A stretch of 64,000 bases of DNA, from positions 62,001-126,000 of the forward strand of contig NZ_MUHR01000012.1 in assembly GCF_002105285.1 (NCBI RefSeq), in the 5' to 3' direction. The notes under the pieces are model-generated. The model was given only the letters and a program-made list of their open reading frames with translations. It searched no databases and was not told the origin of the DNA. This document shows positions 55,524 to 63,958 of the stretch, in pieces. Each line of letters starts with the position of its first letter. The stretch's first letter is position 1. A program made the translations under genes and the position numbers. The stretch is from Planktotalea arctica (GTDB taxonomy: Bacteria > Pseudomonadota > Alphaproteobacteria > Rhodobacterales > Rhodobacteraceae).

Positions 55524-56969
55524 TTATCCTTCGAGTTTCGTCGGCTCGTAAATGCTGGTTGGCAGATCATAGCCCCACATGCGAAAACGCTCGGCGTAGT
55601 GGCTGCGCACGCCCGTCGCGGTGTAATGACCGATGATCTTGTTCTCTGGCGTCAGTCCGACACGCTGAAATCTGAACAGTTCCTGCATGGAGATAACTTC
55701 GCCCTCCATCCCTGTGATTTCTGTGATCGAGGTCATCCGGCGCGAGCCGTCCTGCAGTCGGCTCGCCTGCACAATCAGGTTCACAGCCGACGAGATCTGG
55801 CTGCGCATCGCTTTGAGGGGCATTTCGATTCCCGACATTGCGATCATATTTTCAAGGCGCGACACACCATCGCGCGCAGAGTTGGCGTGAATCGTGGTCA
55901 TCGAGCCATCATGGCCAGTGTTCATCGCCTGCAGCATGTCGATGACTTCCTCTCCGCGTGTCTCGCCGACGATGATGCGATCCGGTCGCATGCGAAGGGC
56001 GTTTTTCAAACAGTCGCGCGGGGAAACCTCGCCTTTGCCCTCCACGTTGGGGGGGCGGCTTTCCATGCGGCCCACATGGGTCTGCTGGAGTTGAAGTTCC
56101 GCAGTATCCTCGATCGTCAGGATGCGTTCGTCATTGTCGATAAAGGATGACAGTGCGTTGAGCGTGGTGGTTTTACCAGATCCCGTACCGCCCGATACGA
56201 TGATGTTGAGACGCGTCGCCACAGCGGCTTGCAGATAGGCAGCCATTTCTTCGGAGAAGGCACCGAAAGCGACCAGATCGTCGATCCCGAGCTTGTCTTT
56301 CTTAAACTTACGAATGGAAACGAGGCTGCCGTCAACCGCAACGGGCGGCACCATTGCGTTGAAACGCGAGCCGTCCTTGAGACGGGCGTCAACGTATGGG
56401 TTGCTTTCGTCGACGCGGCGCCCGACCGCCGATACGATCTTGTCGATGATCCGCAAAAGATGCTTTTCGTCCTTGAACGTCACATCGCTCAGCGTCAGTT
56501 TGCCGTGCTTCTCGATAAAGACCTGATGCGGGCCGTTTACCAGAATATCGTTCACGTCGTCGTCTTTAAGCAAGGTTTCCAGCGGGCCGAGGCCTGTGAC
56601 CTCGTCGAACAGATCCTGGCTTAGCGTGGTGCGATCTTCGCGGTTCAGCACGATGCCCTTTTCTTGCAAGACTTCGGCGGCGATTGCGTTGATCTCTGAT
56701 CGCAAATCCGCTTCGGAGGCATGCTCGAGCGCGGCAAGGTTCAGGTTGTCGAGCAATTCGCGGTGCAGCTCCAGCTTGATCTCTGACAAACGCTCTTTGC
56801 GTTTCTTGTCCTTGTCGAAATTCACGCTTTGCGCAGGCACCGTGGGGGCCGCACGCCGGATCGAGGGATTTAGAGGTGCTTCCAGCGGGGTTGATGGCGC
56901 AGTATGCGCCGCATTTGTCGCTGCATTCGCAGGTGTTGCTGCCTCGGATTTTTTATATCTGGAAAACAT
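55524..56969 (-). CDS. cpaF: Tad pilus motor ATPase, CpaF/TadA
   Basis: 481 residues from ATG 56969 (AAGGAAAG upstream). Type II/IV secretion ATPase: Walker [19 protein letters not shown], Asp/His boxes, Walker [22 protein letters not shown]. The first ~90 residues are Ala/Pro/Thr-rich and probably flexible. It powers pilus assembly, and in relatives also retraction. Confidence 0.96.
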   Translation of the reverse strand: MFSRYKKSEAATPANAATNAAHTAPSTPLEAPLNPSIRRAAPTVPAQSVNFDKDKKRKERLSEIKLELHRELLDNLNLAALEHASEADLRSEINAIAAEVLQEKGIVLNREDRTTLSQDLFDEVTGLGPLETLLKDDDVNDILVNGPHQVFIEKHGKLTLSDVTFKDEKHLLRIIDKIVSAVGRRVDESNPYVDARLKDGSRFNAMVPPVAVDGSLVSIRKFKKDKLGIDDLVAFGAFSEEMAAYLQAAVATRLNIIVSGGTGSGKTTTLNALSSFIDNDERILTIEDTAELQLQQTHVGRMESRPPNVEGKGEVSPRDCLKNALRMRPDRIIVGETRGEEVIDMLQAMNTGHDGSMTTIHANSARDGVSRLENMIAMSGIEMPLKAMRSQISSAVNLIVQASRLQDGSRRMTSITEITGMEGEVISMQELFRFQRVGLTPENKIIGHYTATGVRSHYAERFRMWGYDLPTSIYEPTKLEG

Positions 56970-56982
56970 CTGTCGTCTTTCC

Positions 56983-58227
56983 TTAAGCGGCTGAATCTGC
57001 AAGCTGGTTAAGCTCGTGAAGTGAAGTCGCGAGTTTGTGAATTTCTTTGCGCAGCGGGTTTTTCGCGGCAGTGATGGCAAGAGGTTGGCCGTGATCTGCA
57101 CCGTTCACGACCGGCTTGCCACCATCGGGCAATTGCACCTCGATAGTGATACCAAGGCTTTCCGCTAGGCGTTTGACACGAGTCTTGCCGGTTAGATCGG
57201 TAAATTTCGGGGCGCGGTTCAAAACGAAGCGCATTTTCTCGAAGGGCAGGCCCTCTGATTGCAGAGCACGTTTCATGCGCAGCGCATTCTGCGCCGAGCG
57301 CATATCCATCTCCAGCGTTGCGAAATAGATTTGCGAGGCGTTCAGGACCGTTTCGGTCCATTGCACCAGTGTGGTCGGCATATCGATGATCACATAATCA
57401 AAATGCGTCTTGGCCAGATCGAGAATGGCCTGAATATCCTCGGGCCGGATCATGTCGAGCGGAATGACATCCGCAGGCGATGTCAATGCGTGTAGCACGT
57501 CATCGTGCATCAAAAGTGCCTGTGCGAAACTTTCACCGTCCATGTTTTCGGTATCGGTGAGCAGCTCGAACACCGCATCGCGGCGTTGCAAATCCAGGAA
57601 TGTTGAAACGGAGCCAAATTGCAGATCCAAGTCGATGATGCAGACTTTGGGTGATTTATCCTTGCCGAGCGTCGCCAACTCCCAAGCCAGGTTGACCGCG
57701 AGCGTCGTCGCACCAGTGCCGCCGGCAAGACCGTGCACCGCAATGATAGAACCGTTTCGCCCACCACTCCCTTGCAGGTTCGCGCGCCCTTCGCTTGTTG
57801 CGGGGGCTGGCTCGGGCGCAGGTTTACGCAAACGTTCAACGGCAGAGCGCAGTTCGTTTTCAGGAAGCGGGTAGGGGATAAACTCATCCGCTCCGCCGCG
57901 CAAAAGCTGGTGCAAGGAAGCGGGGGTTACATCTTCGGCGATCACGATGACTTTGATGTCACGCGATTTGGCTGCGGTGATGACGTTTTCAAGCAGACCG
58001 AGGTTTTCCTCGTCCTCGTAATCAATCGTCAAGGCAATGAATTCGAGCCCTTTGGGCTGAAGTTGTTCGATAAAGGCAATGGAATCCGCGAACCCCAAAT
58101 CCCCCCAAGAATCGCCCATCACGGCTTCCATGTCTTCGATCAACAGATCGAAATTTTGCACATCCCGGCTGATGGTGCAGGCCCTAAGGGGGCTTTCGTC
58201 TACATGTTGCGTGTCATTACCCGACAT
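56983..58227 (-). CDS. cpaE: Tad pilus localisation ATPase, CpaE/TadZ
   Basis: 414 residues from ATG 58227. An N-terminal receiver-like domain (~20-130) precedes a MinD/ParA-like ATPase domain. Its P-loop reads VHGLAGGTGATTLAVN, so the lysine of the deviant Walker A is replaced, as often seen in CpaE/TadZ. Conserved DLDLQFGSVSTFLDL follows. It directs the pilus machine to its cell position. Confidence 0.93.
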   Translation of the reverse strand: MSGNDTQHVDESPLRACTISRDVQNFDLLIEDMEAVMGDSWGDLGFADSIAFIEQLQPKGLEFIALTIDYEDEENLGLLENVITAAKSRDIKVIVIAEDVTPASLHQLLRGGADEFIPYPLPENELRSAVERLRKPAPEPAPATSEGRANLQGSGGRNGSIIAVHGLAGGTGATTLAVNLAWELATLGKDKSPKVCIIDLDLQFGSVSTFLDLQRRDAVFELLTDTENMDGESFAQALLMHDDVLHALTSPADVIPLDMIRPEDIQAILDLAKTHFDYVIIDMPTTLVQWTETVLNASQIYFATLEMDMRSAQNALRMKRALQSEGLPFEKMRFVLNRAPKFTDLTGKTRVKRLAESLGITIEVQLPDGGKPVVNGADHGQPLAITAAKNPLRKEIHKLATSLHELNQLADSAA

Positions 58228-58377
58228 AACTAAATCCTGTGTGGCGTTATGGCTCTGCACATTCTGTGCTGACCTTTGCGCTCTCTTTTGTTTTTGCAGG
58301 ACACAGGTGCCCCGCTCCGTCATGTATCGGGGGCAATCTGGGCAACATTAGGGCCGAATGGGCGCGATTATACGAAG

Positions 58378-58410
58378 CCAAAAAACAAGCGGCCCCATCG
58401 CTGGGGCCGC
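58378..58410 (-). terminator. Intrinsic terminator between the ompA-like gene and cpaE
   Basis: On the minus strand: GCGGCCCC-AGCGAT-GGGGCCGC (58389-58410), then TTGTTTTTTGG. It splits the Tad locus into an upstream part (cpaB, cpaC, ompA-like) and a downstream part (cpaE onward), which should then have its own promoter or rely on read-through. Confidence 0.85.
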
Positions 58411-58437
58411 CTGAATAGTCACGAGGTTAATCTGGTC

Positions 58438-59097
58438 TTAGTTTGGTGTTCGCGGGTTTACGGCCGATACGGCTGTGCCGCTTGCGACATACTCGCGGTA
58501 AACGACCTGCGCATATTTGCCGTCCATGATCATCGGATGGCTTCCCACGAAACCGCTTACTTCGGTCACGGTGCGCCGGTTGCGCCGCTCGCGGCCCTCG
58601 GTCACGATAAGAGGCTGCTCTTCGCCGAAGGAGGACACCGCCTCGAGGCGCGATTTTCCAATGCCTTGGGTGGCAAGATAGTTCACGACCGCATGTGCGC
58701 GGCGTAGGCCGAGCGCCTTGTTCGCGCCGTTGCTGCCGACCGCATCCGCATGTCCATAGACGCGAAAACGGACTTCGGGGAACTGGCGGATCCAGGCCGC
58801 TTGCTCGCGCAGCGTATCGCGCGCGCCTGCATCCAGATCAAAGCTACCGAAGGCAAAGTTGACTGTAGTCAACACTTCAGAGGCAAAGCGTGAAGATAAA
58901 TCATAGGCGTATTGCTTTTCGCCATTCATCATTTGCACGTTATTCATCGTCGCATTGCCGAAGGTGCCCGTATCGAGCATCGAACCTGCTTCATTCCCGA
59001 AGCTGCTATAGACAGGGTCGCCTGAGTTACAGCCCGCCAGAAGGGCGGCTGAGCTGATCAGGATGGCTGCGTATCTTTGTGAGCTGCGCTTTAGCAT
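58438..59097 (-). CDS. OmpA-like lipoprotein of the Tad locus
   Basis: 219 residues. Lipoprotein signal with LLAGC (Cys ~23). OmpA_C domain at ~80-180 (VNFAFGSFDLDAGARDTL; YGHADAVGSNGANKALGLRRA; RRNRRTVTEVSG). It takes the place that cpaD holds in other Tad loci and probably links the secretin to peptidoglycan. Two bases separate it from cpaC. Confidence 0.88.
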   Translation of the reverse strand: MLKRSSQRYAAILISSAALLAGCNSGDPVYSSFGNEAGSMLDTGTFGNATMNNVQMMNGEKQYAYDLSSRFASEVLTTVNFAFGSFDLDAGARDTLREQAAWIRQFPEVRFRVYGHADAVGSNGANKALGLRRAHAVVNYLATQGIGKSRLEAVSSFGEEQPLIVTEGRERRNRRTVTEVSGFVGSHPMIMDGKYAQVVYREYVASGTAVSAVNPRTPN

Positions 59098-59099
59098 AT

Positions 59100-60524
59100 T
59101 CAGTCCATTACGTATCCGTAGGAACCGGTGAAGTCCTGCTTGGCGATTTCTCCGGCTGCACCCTTCTTAGGACGTCGCGAGTCGCCTGTCACCCGTCCAA
59201 AGAGGAAGAGGTCCTTTTCGCTTGGCGGACGCACACGGTCGGTAGGAAGCGCGAGCGCTTCGCCGCGCGTCGGCGTTACAAGATGGGGCGTGATGATGAT
59301 CACCAGCTCGGACTGCTCTCGCTTATAATCGGCGCTGCGAAATAGTGCGCCAAGGATTGGAACATCTCCCAGCCACGGCACTTGACCGGAAAGATCAGTG
59401 AAATCGTCCTGCAAAAGCCCTGCGATCGCGAAACTCTCGCCATCGCGCATCTCGACCGTGGTCGAGGTGCGGCGCACTTTTAGGCCGGAAATCGCGAAAC
59501 CGTCGCTGACGATTCCGTTGGCGGAATCGAGCGAGGACACCTCGGCGTTCAGTTCGAGGTTGATCACCTTGTCATCCAGAACGCGCGGAATAAAGGACAG
59601 TTGTACGCCGAAGGGCTTGAACTGGATGCGAACGCCGTTGTCCCCCAAGACGGGGATCGGATATTCGCCGCCGGCAAGAAACTTGGCCTCTTGGCCGGAG
59701 AGGGCAGTCAGATTTGGTTCTGCAAGCGTGCGCACCATGCCTTTGCTCTCAAGTGCTTCAAGCAGGATGCCCACTTCGAGGCCGCCGGCGTTGAAGCCGA
59801 ACAAGGTTGCGCCGCTGTTGGCGTTGGATGTTGGTGTCGTCCCATTCAAGGCTGAGCTGACGGCTTCGGACGCGGTGAGCGTGCCTGTGCCGCCGGAAAT
59901 GCCAAGGTTACCGCCCAGCGCGCTGCCACCAAGGGCAAGCGAGGAAGACAGAGATTTGGAGACAGAACGCTGCATTTCCGCAAAGCGCACTTTGAGCATG
60001 ACCTGCTGCACGCCGCCGACAGACAATAGGTTCGTCACCCGCTCGGGCGCATAGCGCTGTGCAAGGTCCATGGCGCGGTCGACCTTGCCCGCGCTGGACA
60101 CTGTGCCCGACAGCACGATGCCGTCATTCGCCGTGCGCACTTCGATCTTTTCGCCGGGCAAGATTTGTTTCAGACGTTCCTTGAATTCGCTCACATCCGC
60201 AGAGACGCGCACATCGACATTGGTGATCAAACGGCCTGCGTCATCAAGAAGGGTGAGCGTGGTCAGGCCCGGGGATTTACCAAGCACATAAACAGTGCGA
60301 TCCGACAGGGTCGAGATATCCGCGATGGACGGATTGGCGATGCTCAGCTCTGCGAAGGGAACGTCGCTTTCGACCACGACCGCGCGGTTCATGGGAATGG
60401 GAAGGGTCGAACTGCTGCCCGAGCGCACGATGCGCAAGGTATCCGAATACGCTGGTGCGACGGATGCGGTGAACAATACAGCACAGCCCAAAAGGGTGGC
60501 CTTGAGTGTATTCAACTTTTTCAT
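59100..60524 (-). CDS. cpaC: Tad pilus secretin, CpaC/RcpA
   Basis: 474 residues from ATG 60524. Signal peptide to about APAYSD, an N-terminal pilus-secretin domain (VVESDVPFAELSIANPSIAD), a BON-like part (GEKIEVRTANDGIVLSGTVSSA) and the secretin core with QVPWLGDVPILGALFRS. It forms the outer-membrane pore for the pilus. Confidence 0.95.
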   Translation of the reverse strand: MKKLNTLKATLLGCAVLFTASVAPAYSDTLRIVRSGSSSTLPIPMNRAVVVESDVPFAELSIANPSIADISTLSDRTVYVLGKSPGLTTLTLLDDAGRLITNVDVRVSADVSEFKERLKQILPGEKIEVRTANDGIVLSGTVSSAGKVDRAMDLAQRYAPERVTNLLSVGGVQQVMLKVRFAEMQRSVSKSLSSSLALGGSALGGNLGISGGTGTLTASEAVSSALNGTTPTSNANSGATLFGFNAGGLEVGILLEALESKGMVRTLAEPNLTALSGQEAKFLAGGEYPIPVLGDNGVRIQFKPFGVQLSFIPRVLDDKVINLELNAEVSSLDSANGIVSDGFAISGLKVRRTSTTVEMRDGESFAIAGLLQDDFTDLSGQVPWLGDVPILGALFRSADYKREQSELVIIITPHLVTPTRGEALALPTDRVRPPSEKDLFLFGRVTGDSRRPKKGAAGEIAKQDFTGSYGYVMD

Positions 60525-60694
60525 GTGATCTGCCTCTCCGATCACGGCCTCGTGTGCAGGTCTATTGCCCGCTTTACAGTGAAACATGCGCCACTTTAAA
60601 TTTTATTGCAAGAATCAAAGGGTTCTGATGCGTCCTTGCTGTGTGACTTCAGCAACAGGGGGCTCGAGTGTGCCATTGATGCCAGCCGAAAACG

Positions 60695-60724
60695 CGAATG
60701 GCATCGCGCGGGCGATGCCATTCG
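60695..60724 (-). promoter_or_regulatory. Perfect 12-bp stem-loop between cpaB and cpaC
   Basis: CGAATGGCATCG and CGATGCCATTCG flank a six-base loop. On the minus strand the stem is followed by CGTTTTCGG, a weak U-tract. It sits in the 230-base gap inside the operon and could attenuate or process the message. Confidence 0.65.
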
Positions 60725-60754
60725 AAATTTGGAGCATGATCTGTGCGCGTTGCA

Positions 60755-61618
60755 TCAAGAACCGTCGGGGCAGGGGATCTGGATATTCACCTTTTCTGCA
60801 CCTTTGGTCTGCCGGATCGTACAAACACGTTCCGCCTCTTGTTGCGCTACAGGTTGTGCCTCTTCGATGCCAAGCAACTGTTTCTGGTCCACTTCGATAA
60901 ATTCCGCAATCGACTCGTCGCGCTGACCGACCAAGGACAGGTTGAGCTTTCCGGTGCTCTGCGCCTGTGTCAGGGAGGCACCTTGCAGCTGCGTGACCGC
61001 AACTGTGACCGTGCGTGCGATTGAGGCTTTGTGCACCTCTTCATTGGAGCTTTGATCGATCGCAATAATCTTCACACCATCTTCGATAAGCCGCGTCACG
61101 GTGCGCTGTTTCTGCCCCTGCGCCGCGCGAACCATACCAGTCCAGTAGACATCCACAATGTTACCCGGGCGCAGAAAGCCAGAAACGCCCGAAGTGCCAT
61201 CGACTTTGATCGTGAAAGCGCTTTGCCCAGCTTCAAGTCTGGACTGCAACCCGACGACTTTGCCAGGCTCTGTGATCTTCACGGCGAGAACGGCCTCGAA
61301 CCTTTCGGTCGCGCGCATCACGTAACGTTTGCCGGGCTGGTCTTTGGGAAACAGCTGTTCGACAGATTGGAAGATACCCTCGGGCAGGGCGTTTTGTGGC
61401 CACTGGGCGACGACGATGTCTTTCAACTTTAATTCTTCGCCGTAGGATAATTTGCGATTTGCGACAAAAACAGGGACAGTGGGAACCGCAGGCGCGCTGT
61501 TGGCTTGAGCGGCCGCCAAGGCCGCCTTTTGCTGGTTCACGTAGTTTTGTGTCAGATGCACCGCGAAGCCGGCAAGGGCAATCCCGATGAGCAAGACGAC
61601 ACCAAATATCATTCGCAT
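60755..61618 (-). CDS. cpaB: Tad pilus assembly protein CpaB/RcpC
   Basis: 287 residues. N-terminal membrane helix (MIFGVVLLIGIALAGFAVHL), then a SAF domain (VPVFVANRKLSYGEELKLKDIV) and the RcpC/CpaB core (FLRPGNIVDVYWTGM). A periplasmic partner of the secretin. Confidence 0.94.
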   Translation of the reverse strand: MRMIFGVVLLIGIALAGFAVHLTQNYVNQQKAALAAAQANSAPAVPTVPVFVANRKLSYGEELKLKDIVVAQWPQNALPEGIFQSVEQLFPKDQPGKRYVMRATERFEAVLAVKITEPGKVVGLQSRLEAGQSAFTIKVDGTSGVSGFLRPGNIVDVYWTGMVRAAQGQKQRTVTRLIEDGVKIIAIDQSSNEEVHKASIARTVTVAVTQLQGASLTQAQSTGKLNLSLVGQRDESIAEFIEVDQKQLLGIEEAQPVAQQEAERVCTIRQTKGAEKVNIQIPCPDGS

Positions 61619-61756
61619 GTTGTTCCCCTATTTCTGATCGAAGTCTCGCTGTCATCGCAAGGCCCCGGCTGGTTCTATCTCGAAATCAGACTGGCATTCG
61701 TTTGTGGCTGAAAGACGGCGCGGATGTGCGCTTAGCACGGCAAAGCCAGGAAATTT

Positions 61757-61788
61757 CAGCAGCGCCCGCGAGGCGCGGCGCGCTGCTG
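61757..61788 (-). terminator. Hairpin between the first pilin-like gene and cpaB
   Basis: CAGCAGCGC (61757-61765) pairs with GCGCTGCTG (61780-61788) around a GC-rich loop; AAATTT follows on the minus strand. It may partly stop pilin transcripts so that pilins are made in excess of cpaB. Confidence 0.5.
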
Positions 61789-61806
61789 TGTTGGCTTGAA
61801 AATGGC

Positions 61807-62004
61807 CTATTCGGCAATCGTAACGTTCCCGACGTTCATACCACTCAGGGTCGTCGTGGTGTTTCCGGTCAAGTTGCCTGTACCGGCGCTGATCGTAGCA
61901 TAGGCTGCGACGGACAGGCCGACGATCGCGGCGGTCAGAACGACCCAGTCAACAGTGACGGCGCCGTTTTCATCGGATGTGAAGGTCAAAAGGGATTTCA
62001 ACAT
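61807..62004 (-). CDS. Flp-type pilin, divergent copy
   Basis: 65 residues, GGAGATATA upstream. Leader of 14 residues ending DENG, then AVTVDWVVLTAAIVGLSVAAYATI and a Thr/Asn/Gly-rich tail. The predicted cleavage is after Gly14. The mature +5/+6 residues are Asp-Trp where Flp pilins usually have Glu-Tyr. Nearest to the Tad structural genes; it differs clearly from the other four copies after the helix. Confidence 0.85.
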   Translation of the reverse strand: MLKSLLTFTSDENGAVTVDWVVLTAAIVGLSVAAYATISAGTGNLTGNTTTTLSGMNVGNVTIAE

Positions 62005-62193
62005 TTATATCTCCAGGTCTCCGTAAAAGGAGGTGCAAGTTAAGGGGGCTGCAACTGTGGTTGCGGGATGGTGTGCAAGATAGGTGGTAGGTTCGGATTG
62101 GGGCGCGAGTGGGGCGGAACTAGGCGGCTTTGAAGACGCTTCCAGCGCATTCAACGTATCGAGCGCGTCGCGCAGTTGTGCCCTTCACGGAAA

Positions 62194-62250
62194 CGATCCG
62201 CCCCTCGATAGGAAAGGCGGATCGCTGGAATATCTACACATGTTGTGTAG
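62194..62250. terminator. Two hairpins downstream of pilin copy 2
   Basis: CGATCCGCC (62194-62202) pairs with GGCGGATCG (62216-62224), and CTACACA-TGT-TGTGTAG is at 62234-62250. They replace the terminator type found after the other copies. The 250 bases between the two pilin genes hold nothing else recognised. Confidence 0.5.
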
Positions 62251-62257
62251 GCGTTGA

Positions 62258-62461
62258 TTACTCAGCTGCTGGCAGCGATACGTTACCAACTGTCATGCCG
62301 GACATGGTTGTGTTGGTAGATGCGGTGAGGTTGGATGCACCGGACTGGATGGAGCCATAGGCTGCAACGGCCAGGCCGACGACAGCGGCGGTCAGAACAA
62401 CCCAGTCAACTGTTACTGCGCCGTTTTCGTCTTGTGCGAATGCTTTGATAAAGTTTGTCAT
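62258..62461 (-). CDS. Flp-type pilin, copy 2
   Basis: 67 residues from ATG 62461, with GGAAGGA upstream. Leader MTNFIKAFAQDENG, mature AVTVDWVVLTAAVVGLAVAAYGSI and a Ser/Thr/Asn-rich tail ending SLPAAE. The protein is identical to copies 3 and 5. Part of a 514-bp tandem unit. Confidence 0.88.
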   Translation of the reverse strand: MTNFIKAFAQDENGAVTVDWVVLTAAVVGLAVAAYGSIQSGASNLTASTNTTMSGMTVGNVSLPAAE

Positions 62462-62702
62462 AGTAATGTCCTTCCAAGGATCAGTTTTCAGTTTGCTATC
62501 AACTTCGGTTTGTTCAGCCCCGCCTCTCACCTCGGCACTGCCCGTCGTCTGATGAAATTGTTATGGCGTTTGAATGGGGCACGATTGCGGTGCGATCGGG
62601 GTGAAGTTGGGATAAATTCGAGGAAAATTTTAGTAACGTATTGATTGTGAACAACTTTAAGGTGAGTTTCTGGTGCATGGCTTTGGACATGTGCTCAATG
62701 CG

Positions 62703-62732
62703 AAAAGGGCCGATCTGTTTCCAGATCGACCC
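62703..62732 (-). terminator. Intrinsic terminator of pilin copy 3
   Basis: Minus strand: GGGTCGATCTG-GAAA-CAGATCGGCCC then TTTTCG. An 11-bp stem with a GNRA tetraloop (one G-U pair). Confidence 0.85.
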
Positions 62733-62771
62733 TTCCTAGCAAATCGCCACGTGCGGCGATCCCGGCGTTGA

Positions 62772-62975
62772 TTACTCAGCTGCTGGCAGCGATACGTTAC
62801 CAACTGTCATGCCGGACATGGTTGTGTTGGTAGATGCTGTGAGGTTGGATGCACCGGACTGGATGGAGCCATAGGCTGCAACGGCCAGGCCGACGACAGC
62901 GGCTGTCAGAACAACCCAGTCAACTGTTACTGCGCCGTTTTCGTCTTGTGCGAATGCTTTGATAAAGTTTGTCAT
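62772..62975 (-). CDS. Flp-type pilin, copy 3
   Basis: 67 residues, the same protein as copy 2 although the genes differ at a few silent positions. Own ribosome-binding site (GGAAGGA) and own terminator at 62703-62732, so it can be a separate transcription unit. Confidence 0.88.
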   Translation of the reverse strand: MTNFIKAFAQDENGAVTVDWVVLTAAVVGLAVAAYGSIQSGASNLTASTNTTMSGMTVGNVSLPAAE

Positions 62976-63216
62976 AGTAATGTCCTTCCAAGGATCAGTT
63001 TTCAGTTTGCTATCAACTTCGGTTTGTTCAGCCCCGCCTCTCACCTCGGCACTGCCCGTCGTCTGATGAAATTGTTATGGCGTTTGAATGGGGCACGATT
63101 GCGGTGCGATCGGGGTGAAGTCGGGATAAATTCGAGGAAAATTTTAGTAACGTATTGATTGTGAACAACTTTAAGGCGAGTTTCTGGTGCATGGCTTTGG
63201 ACATGCGCTCAATGCG

Positions 63217-63274
63217 AAAAGGGCCGATCTGTTTCCAGATCGACCCTTCCTAGCAAATCGCCGCGTGCGGCGAT
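63217..63274 (-). terminator. Intrinsic terminator and hairpin of pilin copy 4
   Basis: ATCGCCGC-GT-GCGGCGAT (63257-63274) comes first after the stop, then the same GAAA-loop terminator as after copy 3, with TTTT at 63217-63220. Confidence 0.85.
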
Positions 63275-63285
63275 CCCGGCGTTGA

Positions 63286-63489
63286 TTACTCAGCTGCTGG
63301 CAGCGATACGTTACCAACTGTCATGCCGGACATGGTTGTGTTGGTGGCTGCCGTCAGGTTGGATGCACCGGACTGGATGGAGCTGTATGCAGCAACGGCC
63401 AGGCCGACGACAGCGGCTGTCAGAACAACCCAGTCAACTGTTACTGCGCCGTTTTCGTCTTGTGCGAATGCTTTGATAAATTTTGTCAT
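63286..63489 (-). CDS. Flp-type pilin, copy 4
   Basis: 67 residues from ATG 63489. Differs from copies 2, 3 and 5 at Lys3 (MTKFIKAF), Ser in AAYSSI and Ala in LTAATN. Its upstream region is different from that of the tandem units (GGAAGGAATTTAC before the ATG). Confidence 0.87.
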   Translation of the reverse strand: MTKFIKAFAQDENGAVTVDWVVLTAAVVGLAVAAYSSIQSGASNLTAATNTTMSGMTVGNVSLPAAE

Positions 63490-63692
63490 AGTAAATTCCT
63501 TCCCAGGATTTATGTTCGGTTTGCTTCAAGTCCCGGTATGTTCAGCTCCGCCTCTCACCTCGTCGCTGACCGACACTTGATGTCACCGTTATTCGATCCA
63601 AATGAGGCGCGAGTTGGGCGGCTATGGGGCCATTTTTGTCTTAAATTGAGGAGTTCTGTCGCGTAGATAAAGCTTATCGAAACAATGAAACG

Positions 63693-63721
63693 AAAAAGGG
63701 CGATCTGTTTCCAGATCGCCC
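63693..63721 (-). terminator. Intrinsic terminator of pilin copy 5
   Basis: Perfect 10-bp stem GGGCGATCTG / CAGATCGCCC with a GAAA loop and five T residues on the minus strand. Confidence 0.88.
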
Positions 63722-63754
63722 TGCATCACGCTGTCGCGTGGATGTATTCGCTGA

Positions 63755-63958
63755 TTACTCAGCTGCTGGCAGCGATACGTTACCAACTGTCATGCCGGAC
63801 ATGGTTGTGTTGGTGGATGCCGTCAGGTTGGATGCACCGGACTGGATGGAGCCATAGGCTGCAACGGCCAGGCCGACGACAGCGGCGGTCAGAACAACCC
63901 AGTCAACTGTTACTGCGCCGTTTTCGTCTTGTGCGAATGCTTTGATAAAGTTTGTCAT
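63755..63958 (-). CDS. Flp-type pilin, copy 5
   Basis: 67 residues, protein identical to copies 2 and 3. GGAAGGA is kept, but the sequence further upstream departs from the tandem units after about 63982, near the window edge. More copies may follow outside the window. Confidence 0.87.
   Translation of the reverse strand: MTNFIKAFAQDENGAVTVDWVVLTAAVVGLAVAAYGSIQSGASNLTASTNTTMSGMTVGNVSLPAAE

Larger units (their letters stand above)
62258..63285. repeat. Tandem duplication, two 514-bp units each with a pilin gene
   Basis: 62258-62771 and 62772-63285 are the same sequence with only a handful of substitutions (for example T/C in the GAAGTYGG and AAGGYGAG segments and A/G in CGCCRCGTG). Each unit holds a pilin gene, its upstream region and the terminator that belongs to the next pilin. 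The third gene begins at the same 514 offset, but its upstream part diverges. Confidence 0.93.

Noticed and set aside
60615-60824. Small minus-strand frame over the cpaB end and the gap (about 69 residues)
   Set aside because: Half of it overlaps cpaB in another frame and the rest is dictated by the 12-bp stem-loop. No family match is visible.
62258-63285. Insertion sequence as the cause of the 514-bp duplication
   Set aside because: No transposase, terminal inverted repeats or target-site duplication. The units are plain tandem copies containing a pilin gene.
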